This document shows, in pieces, positions 54,388-61,100 of a stretch of 64,000 nt of DNA. Location of the stretch: assembly GCA_023382975.1 (NCBI GenBank), contig JAHDXO010000001.1, forward strand, positions 372,001 to 436,000. The letters are read 5' to 3'. Position numbers and translations under genes: made by a program. Source of the stretch: Pirellulaceae bacterium (GTDB taxonomy: Bacteria > Planctomycetota > Planctomycetia > Pirellulales > Pirellulaceae). Every line of letters starts with the position of its first letter. Position 1 is the first letter of the stretch. The notes beneath the pieces are model-generated. The model was not told the origin of the DNA and did no database searches. It saw nothing but the letters and a program-made list of their open reading frames with translations.

Positions 54388-56796
54388 TCAGCGACCGGCG
54401 GGTCGTTCGAGCGTCGTTCTGCTGGCCGTCAATTCCTCGACTCTGGTTCTCGATAGCGGGGCGGGATGCAGTTGGCTTTCAGACCACAACGATCGCGTGC
54501 TGGCGCGAGCTGGACTGTCCGGCCACTCTGACTGTCCGGGCGGCAGGATGGTCCGCGCGGAATCCGGATCATGCATCGGCACCCATTGCGTGTAGGACTG
54601 AGCCGTCTGACAGCCGATCGTCCCGCCGTCGATTCGGGCGAGCGCAGGCAACGTCATCGCTTGAGCCGGATCGAGCGCCGGGAAGCCGTCCAAGCCCTCG
54701 TAGTAGCCCAGTTGCCGCTGCTGAACGGCCTCGCGGGCTCGTGTATTCCAAGCCGCCGGGTCCGGGCCGTATTTCTGGAAAGCGGACTGCCAAGCGTCTG
54801 CCAATGCACGTTCGATGAACTGCCGTTCGCGAGGCGACAGCACCGTCTGCGGATCTTGCTCGAGCCTCTCGGTCGCCGTCTTTAGAAAGTAGGCCAGTCC
54901 CGATTCGCCGCCGCCGTACACGTAAGCCAAGTCGGTGTTCACGAATCGGAAGAACGTGTTCAATTCCAACGCAAGTTCCGAGCCGACCGCCGACAGCGTC
55001 GTGTCCGCTCCGCCGCGGTACCACGGTTCCAGATGTCGCAACGCTTGAGCGGCGTCCTCTTGCAAGGAAACTTGGTCTCGCAACAGCAGACCCAGCCGCA
55101 CGATGTCCCGCCGCGCCGGATTCACTGCGTCGAAATGGATATCGAGCACGTCTTGGGGCGTGAATCGCTCTCGCTCCGCCAACCGTTCCCGCAGCCGCCA
55201 CGAACGCAGCGTGTCGCCGCCCGTGCCGGTCATGGCGCCCAGGGGCAGCGGATACCATGACTCGATCGGCCGATGGTTGCCACTGTAAACGAAGCCAGCC
55301 GCCGGATTCATCACGCCCGGCATCAACTCGGCGGGCAGGATCTCCCGCCAGTCCTGCTCGGATACATGGCCCGGCCGCGCCTTGCGACCGTGCGCCGGAT
55401 CAAGCCGCGAGCGAACCGGAATGGCACCGACCGCACGGTAGCCGACGTTCCCTTCGCGGTCGGCGAAAACGACGTTGGCGCTGGGGAAACGCCAATCGCC
55501 CAAGGCTTCATCGAATTGGCGGGCGGTGCCGGCCCGCAGCATGCGAATCGCGCCCTTCACGGTCTCGCGGTCGGTTTCACAAACGGGGATCCGTTTCAGC
55601 ACAATCTCCGGCTCTCCTGGCTGCGTGAAACAGAACTCGCTGGCGACCGGGCCGAGATGCGTCTCGCGCACCGTGATTTCGATCGGCTCTTGGTCCTTGA
55701 CGCGGATCGTCTCCCGGAACACGGTCATCGCCCGCCACTGGCCGTCGAAGCGGTATCGGTCCGCTGTCGACGACGAGCCTGACTCCGGAGCTTGGACTTC
55801 CGGTGCCGGTCCCCTATTCTCGGGCGTCTCGATCTGGAACAGATCGGCCTGATCGGCCCCCAGCGCCGTCATGCCCCAGGCCACTCGATCCGTGAAGCCG
55901 ATCAACAAGACTGGACTGCCCGGCACTCCGACGCCTCGCGCATTGAAGGTCTTTCCTTGCACGTGCCATTCGTAGAACAGCGAAGGATTGCGGACCGGAG
56001 TTTGGGGGTCGCTCACCAGCACCGACGAACCGGTCGTCGTGCGATTGCCGCCTACCGCCCAGGCGTGGCTGAACTTCGGCGTGGGGTCGGACGAGCCGCC
56101 GGGAGTCAGTCCGAGCCGACTAGCGTAGTCTTGGACGCGGTCGATCCACTCGACGGGCACGTCCGTCCGCTTGACCACGGCCGGTTCCTCGTCGGGTGGC
56201 ATGGACGTCAATTCGAGGTCTGCTGGGCGTCCAGGCGTCCGCCCCGCGGCGTCGTTGCGTCCCGCGATCAAATCCCGCGTGCCGTCGGTGGCGAAGAACC
56301 GGCCGAGGTTCCACCACGAGGCCAAACAATCAGCGGGCGTCCACTCCTCCGGTTCCAAGGCGGTTTGGGAGAACAGAGGATGCAACCGATCTCGGTGTTC
56401 GTCGAAGTACCGATTCACCCCGTCGCAGTACGCTTGCAGCAGTTCGCGAGTCTCCGGGTCGAGGTTGTCCGCCGTGCGCCGCGCCGCCCGGTGAAAGCCG
56501 AACGTCCGCATCTTGCGGTCGTGATCGACCGAGGTCTCGTTGCGGTTCAGATGCCGAACTTCGCCGACGACTTCGGACAAGCGGCCCTGGATGATCCGCA
56601 GATTGTACGTCATCTGGAATGCGCGATCCTCCGCCGTGGCATAGCCCAGACCGTACCAAGCACCCGCGTCCGTTTGGGCGAATACGTGCGGGATTCCCCA
56701 TTGATCCCGAAGAATTTCGACCGTTTCCTCGTTGGCTCGAACCAGAGGCGAAGTCAGTAGCGGAATCAACGGGGTTGCGACAAGCCAATGCTTCAC
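54388..56796 (-). CDS. Exported penicillin acylase-type amidase
   Basis: N-terminal nucleophile hydrolase, family S45, of 802 aa that cleaves amide bonds after self-processing. The start is GTG 56796 with a strong GGAGG eight bases upstream. A signal peptide (MKHWLVATPLIPLLTSPLVR) is followed by the alpha chain (ILRDQWGIPHVFAQTDAGAW). The predicted cleavage and nucleophile is Ser243 in KFSHAWAVGG. The beta chain includes GFTDRVAWGMTALGADQ, FADREGNVGYRAVG and NPAAGFVYSGNHRP. Substrate may be acyl-homoserine lactones or other N-acyl compounds rather than penicillin. Confidence 0.93.
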   Translation of the reverse strand: MKHWLVATPLIPLLTSPLVRANEETVEILRDQWGIPHVFAQTDAGAWYGLGYATAEDRAFQMTYNLRIIQGRLSEVVGEVRHLNRNETSVDHDRKMRTFGFHRAARRTADNLDPETRELLQAYCDGVNRYFDEHRDRLHPLFSQTALEPEEWTPADCLASWWNLGRFFATDGTRDLIAGRNDAAGRTPGRPADLELTSMPPDEEPAVVKRTDVPVEWIDRVQDYASRLGLTPGGSSDPTPKFSHAWAVGGNRTTTGSSVLVSDPQTPVRNPSLFYEWHVQGKTFNARGVGVPGSPVLLIGFTDRVAWGMTALGADQADLFQIETPENRGPAPEVQAPESGSSSTADRYRFDGQWRAMTVFRETIRVKDQEPIEITVRETHLGPVASEFCFTQPGEPEIVLKRIPVCETDRETVKGAIRMLRAGTARQFDEALGDWRFPSANVVFADREGNVGYRAVGAIPVRSRLDPAHGRKARPGHVSEQDWREILPAELMPGVMNPAAGFVYSGNHRPIESWYPLPLGAMTGTGGDTLRSWRLRERLAERERFTPQDVLDIHFDAVNPARRDIVRLGLLLRDQVSLQEDAAQALRHLEPWYRGGADTTLSAVGSELALELNTFFRFVNTDLAYVYGGGESGLAYFLKTATERLEQDPQTVLSPRERQFIERALADAWQSAFQKYGPDPAAWNTRAREAVQQRQLGYYEGLDGFPALDPAQAMTLPALARIDGGTIGCQTAQSYTQWVPMHDPDSARTILPPGQSEWPDSPARASTRSLWSESQLHPAPLSRTRVEELTASRTTLERPAGR

Positions 56797-56817
56797 GGGG
56801 AAACCTCCGGTTACGTG

Positions 56818-56875
56818 GCCGAATTCGTGAGAATTCGGGTCGAAATGGCGAGGTCCGAATTCTCACGAATTCGGC
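56818..56875. repeat. Perfect 21-bp inverted repeat
   Basis: GCCGAATTCGTGAGAATTCGG (56818-56838) and its exact reverse complement (56855-56875) with a 16-bp spacer. Each arm itself contains GAATTC twice. The element fills the 90-bp gap between the EF-hand gene stop and the penicillin acylase GTG. It could terminate the upstream transcript, but the arms look like a dispersed element. Confidence 0.9.
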
Positions 56876-56886
56876 TACGATGCTGG

Positions 56887-57648
56887 CTACCGGAGTTCGC
56901 TCCGGGGCGCGTCCGGCGAGCGGCGCGGGCCAGTCGCCGCTTCCTTGGCCGTGATGATCCCGTCGCCGTTGTGATCGTACGTCTCGAACTCTTGCAGCGC
57001 ACCAGGTGATCCGGTCGGGGCGAATTCCGACTGGGTCAGTTGGCCATCGCCATCGCTGTCCAGTCGCAGGAACCATGCGGGCAAGCCCGGCGGCAGTCGT
57101 GACGGGTTGACGGTGAACCGGCGCGATGATGACTGACCGGGCGGACGAGGCGCAGGATCTTCCGCCGCATCGTCGCCGGGCTCGTCCGGAGATCGAGCGG
57201 CGTTCTGGCCGCCACGGTCGGAAGAACCGCCCATGACCAAGTCGTCGGACAGCAGCGAAGGAAATCGCTGGGCCAGCGAGGGCATCAAGCGGATGCGCCG
57301 CACGGAGCCGTAGTCGGCGATGTATCCGGCCAATTCTCCGACCTCGATCACTCCATCGGCATCCAAGTCGGCCGCGGTAGGATTGCCGTCCATCCGCTGC
57401 CACTCCGCGGCTTGCAGACGACCGTCGCCGTCCACATCGTATTTTGCAACCAAGTGTCCAGCGTAGCGAAAGACCTTGACCGGCACCGGTGTTCTTTCTT
57501 GGCCGAACCCCACGATCGGAACGCTCGCGAAACACCACGCGCTCAGGTGGAGGGCTAGGACGCCGGCCACTCGGCCCGCCCGCACTGCGGCGTTCGAAGC
57601 GGCGCACGTCGGCGCGGCTGACGTCGCTTCTCGGCAACTCCACAACAT
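56887..57648 (-). CDS. Exported EF-hand calcium-binding protein
   Basis: A 253-aa protein with a hydrophobic leader (AGVLALHLSAWCFASVPIVG) and four EF-hand loops, in two pairs: KYDVDGDGRLQAAEW and DLDADGVIEVGEL at about residues 69-105, then RLDSDGDGQLTQSEF and TYDHNGDGIITAKEA at about 193-240. The middle is a Pro/Asp/Ser-rich linker. It probably senses or buffers calcium outside the cytoplasm. It lies upstream of the penicillin acylase gene, whose activity in known members depends on calcium; a functional link is speculative. Confidence 0.85.
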   Translation of the reverse strand: MLWSCREATSAAPTCAASNAAVRAGRVAGVLALHLSAWCFASVPIVGFGQERTPVPVKVFRYAGHLVAKYDVDGDGRLQAAEWQRMDGNPTAADLDADGVIEVGELAGYIADYGSVRRIRLMPSLAQRFPSLLSDDLVMGGSSDRGGQNAARSPDEPGDDAAEDPAPRPPGQSSSRRFTVNPSRLPPGLPAWFLRLDSDGDGQLTQSEFAPTGSPGALQEFETYDHNGDGIITAKEAATGPRRSPDAPRSELR

Positions 57649-58106
57649 CTGAAAGCTCCCCTTGGTGAACCAGCATTCGACCGATGCTGCTTCGTCGATT
57701 GGCCGCCATGTGACCAGCCGCCTATCATAACCACAGTGTTCCTAGATTCCCACCCGGAGGAACGCAGCGGTACGAAAGCCGTCGGTCTGGATTGAATCTT
57801 CGGGTCCGCATCACTGATTTGGAACGGTGCAATTCACCAGACGGATGGAACCTTTCGTTTTCTGCCTCGTCCAAGGTTTCACGCCGCTTCGTGATTCCCC
57901 GCGAGTCTTTGAAGAGTGGGGCACCGTGCCGGAACCGGTGAACCTAACGGTTATGCAGATCGTACCAAGCGAGTCGACGGCGTCGTCCGCATAGACTGGC
58001 GGAAATGGTGAACGTCTGCGTGCTTATCGTGCGATCAGGAAAGATGCGTTATCTAGAACATTCAGTAGAGACGGGCAAAACAGTTCTTCAGCTTTTGACG
58101 GATGCC
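57649..58106. other. Intergenic stretch before the large surface-protein gene
   Basis: 458 bp between divergent genes, so promoters for both are expected. The part nearest the big gene is less GC-rich. No clear -35/-10 pair, riboswitch or small gene was recognised. An in-frame ATG at 58044 with AGGA close by may start the large protein 21 codons earlier. Confidence 0.4.
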
Positions 58107-61100
58107 ATGAATCACAAAAGACTTTCTTCGCGTGCCAAACGCCGTGTTCTTCGAATGGGCAAGGGATCTGCGAATGCGGACCGCGGGCGCAGGAACCGCC
58201 TGATTTTCGAGTCGTTGGAGATCCGCAACTTGCTTGCCGGCGATCTTTTCAGTGCCTGGGCAGCGGACGACATGGTGGACGACGGCCAGTCGGCTGAGAT
58301 CGTTTCGACCACCTCGACGGCGTTTACAGCCCTCGCGACGGCCGAGGGCGAATCGGCGGCAGAAGGGGAAGATGCGCCGGATTTGGTTGCCTTTGCCAAG
58401 GCACTGACCGACGCCGGCGTCAAGTTGTACAGCGCCGCTTGGTGTTCTTTCTGCACGGCGCAGAAGCAGTTGTTCCAGGACGGCGGCTCGTATCTTCCGT
58501 TCATCGAAGTCACCAATCCGGACCGGACGCTGAACGCGATCGGCATCGCGAACAACATCGACAGTTTTCCCACTTGGGATTTTCCCCCGACTACCGCGTT
58601 TCCCGCTGGAAAACGCGAGGAAGGTGTTCTCTCCCTGCAGGAACTCTCGCAACTGAGCGGTGTCGCGATTCCCACGTCCAGCCTGCCGTACATCAAGCCG
58701 CTGCCGGACACGACGTTGTTGGCTGGTTCGCCGTTGCACGTCGCCCTGGACGGCTACGATCCGAACGGCGGCCCGCTGACCTACACCGTCACCAGCGACA
58801 ACGCGCTGGTTACCCCCACGCTGCTGCAGGGCAACCGCAGCATGAGGATTCAAGTCGCGGGCTACGGCGACATGGTGTTCCAGTTGTTCGAGCAGCGAGC
58901 CGAGCGGCCGGCGGATCGCGTGATCGAATTGGCTTCGACGGGGTTCTACGACGGCATCCTTTTCCACCGGGTCATCGACGGCTTCGTCATCCAGGGCGGC
59001 GACCCGACGGGCACGGGGTCGGGCGGTTCGACCTTGGGCACGTTCGACGACCAGTTCCACGTGGACCTGCAGCACAACCAAGCGGGCATCCTGTCCTATG
59101 CCAAGTCATCGGACGATACGAACGATTCGCAGTTTTTCGTCACGTTGGGCGCGACCCGACATTTGGATTTCAATCACTCGATCTTCGGACTTCTGGTCGA
59201 GGGCAAAGCCGTTCTGGATGCGATCGGCAAGACCGCGACTGGCACGGGTGATCGTCCCACATTCGACATCCGCATGACCACCGTCGAGATCTTCCAGGAT
59301 ACGGAAAATGCGGTGGTGATGTTGAAGGCGGACCCGGCCGCGGTCGGACAGCAGGCGAACATCACGGTCACGGTCACCGACAACACAGGCAACCAGGTCC
59401 AGGATACGTTCCGAGCCACGGTCGCCGCCGACACGGTCAACGGTGGTCCCTTCCTGGCGGATCTGCCCGATTTCCAGACCACGCCCGGAACGCCGGTTCA
59501 GATCCAGTTGACGGCCACGGACGTCGAGGGCGATCCGGTCTTTTTCGATGCCTTCGAGCGAGGCACCGTCGACTATCAATTGAGCGTGAACAATACGACG
59601 GGGTTGGTAACCGTCACGCCGCCTGCCGGGTACGTCGGACCGCTGGAGGTCCTGGTCGGCGTCCGGGCGCTGAACGGCTCGGGCACGACCGACACATGGG
59701 ACAGCCAGATCGTCAAGGTCAATGTACTGGCGGGCGACTTAACGCTCGATCTGCTGGCGACGTCCGATTCGAACATCGACAACGACAACGTGACCAACGT
59801 CACGAACATGACGTTCCGCGTCGGCAACACGACCAGCGGCGCGTTGGTGCAGATCCGACACAACGGCAGCGTGATCGGGCAAGGCACCGCGACGGGGACG
59901 AGTATCGACATCGCGACCAACAATTTGGCCGCGCTCGGCGACGGAACGTATCCGTTGACAGCCGTGCAGACCATCGGCGGCGTGACGAGCGATCCTTCCA
60001 ACACGCTGAACGTCACGCTCGACACGACGCCGCCAGTGCCTCTCACATCGACACCGCCGACCACCGCCACGAACGGGATCGAGGTGCTCTACGACGCGCA
60101 GCACCCCGAGGAAGGCACTCCGGGCTTTGGCTATTCCTTGTCGGGCGCGCCCGCCGGCGCCGTCATCGATCCGGTCACGGGCGTCATGCGCTGGACGCCA
60201 ACGACCGCTCAAGGCGGCGCCAATGTGTTCCAAGTGGTCGCGAAGGATCTGGCCGGAAACCTCCGGACGCAGGATCTGAACATCAATGTGACCGTTGTCG
60301 ATCAGGAGGTGTTGATCGAGTTGGTGGTCGTTGATGCCGAGGAGAATCCGGTCACGACGATCAGTGCGGGCGAGGACTTCTGGGTGTTCGCCTATGTCCA
60401 GGACATCCGCACGCCGGCCGAAGGCGTGTTCGCCGCCTACGCAGACATCTCCTTCAACTCGACGATCGTTTCCAGCAAGGCCAACAGCCTGAGCGACGTC
60501 ATCTTCGGCACCAAGTACCAGAATGGAAAATCGGGGTTCTTCAACACGCCGGGGCTGATTGACGAGATCGGTGCTTTCGGCCCGATCACGCCCGTGGGCG
60601 GCGGCAAGGAACTGCTGTTTGCCCTTCCTTTCCGAGCCGAGCAGGCGGGCGAGGTGACGATCCGGCTGGATCCGTCCGACACGGTGGGACGCGAAGTGCT
60701 GGTGTTTGGCCAGAACGAGCCGGTTGCCTGGAACGCAATTACGTTGACCAATGCGACCCTGACCGTCAGCGCCGGTTTGACCGCGGTGAGCGACCTGTTC
60801 AACGTGGACGAAGACAGCGTCAATTTCCCGCTGAACGTGCTGGCCAACGATGTAAACGAGATGGGCGGCACTGTGACGATCACTCAAGTGGGAACGACCA
60901 GCCACGGTGGCACCGTCACGATCGGCACCAATGGCCAGAACCTGCTGTATTCGCCGGCAGCCAATTTCTTCGGCGAAGAGACGTTCACCTACACGATCAC
61001 CAACAACGGGCTGACCAGTACCGGCAGCGTGACCGTCCAGGTCGCCCCGGTCAACGACGCCCCCACCGCGGTAAGCGATACCTTCACCGTGGACAAGGAC

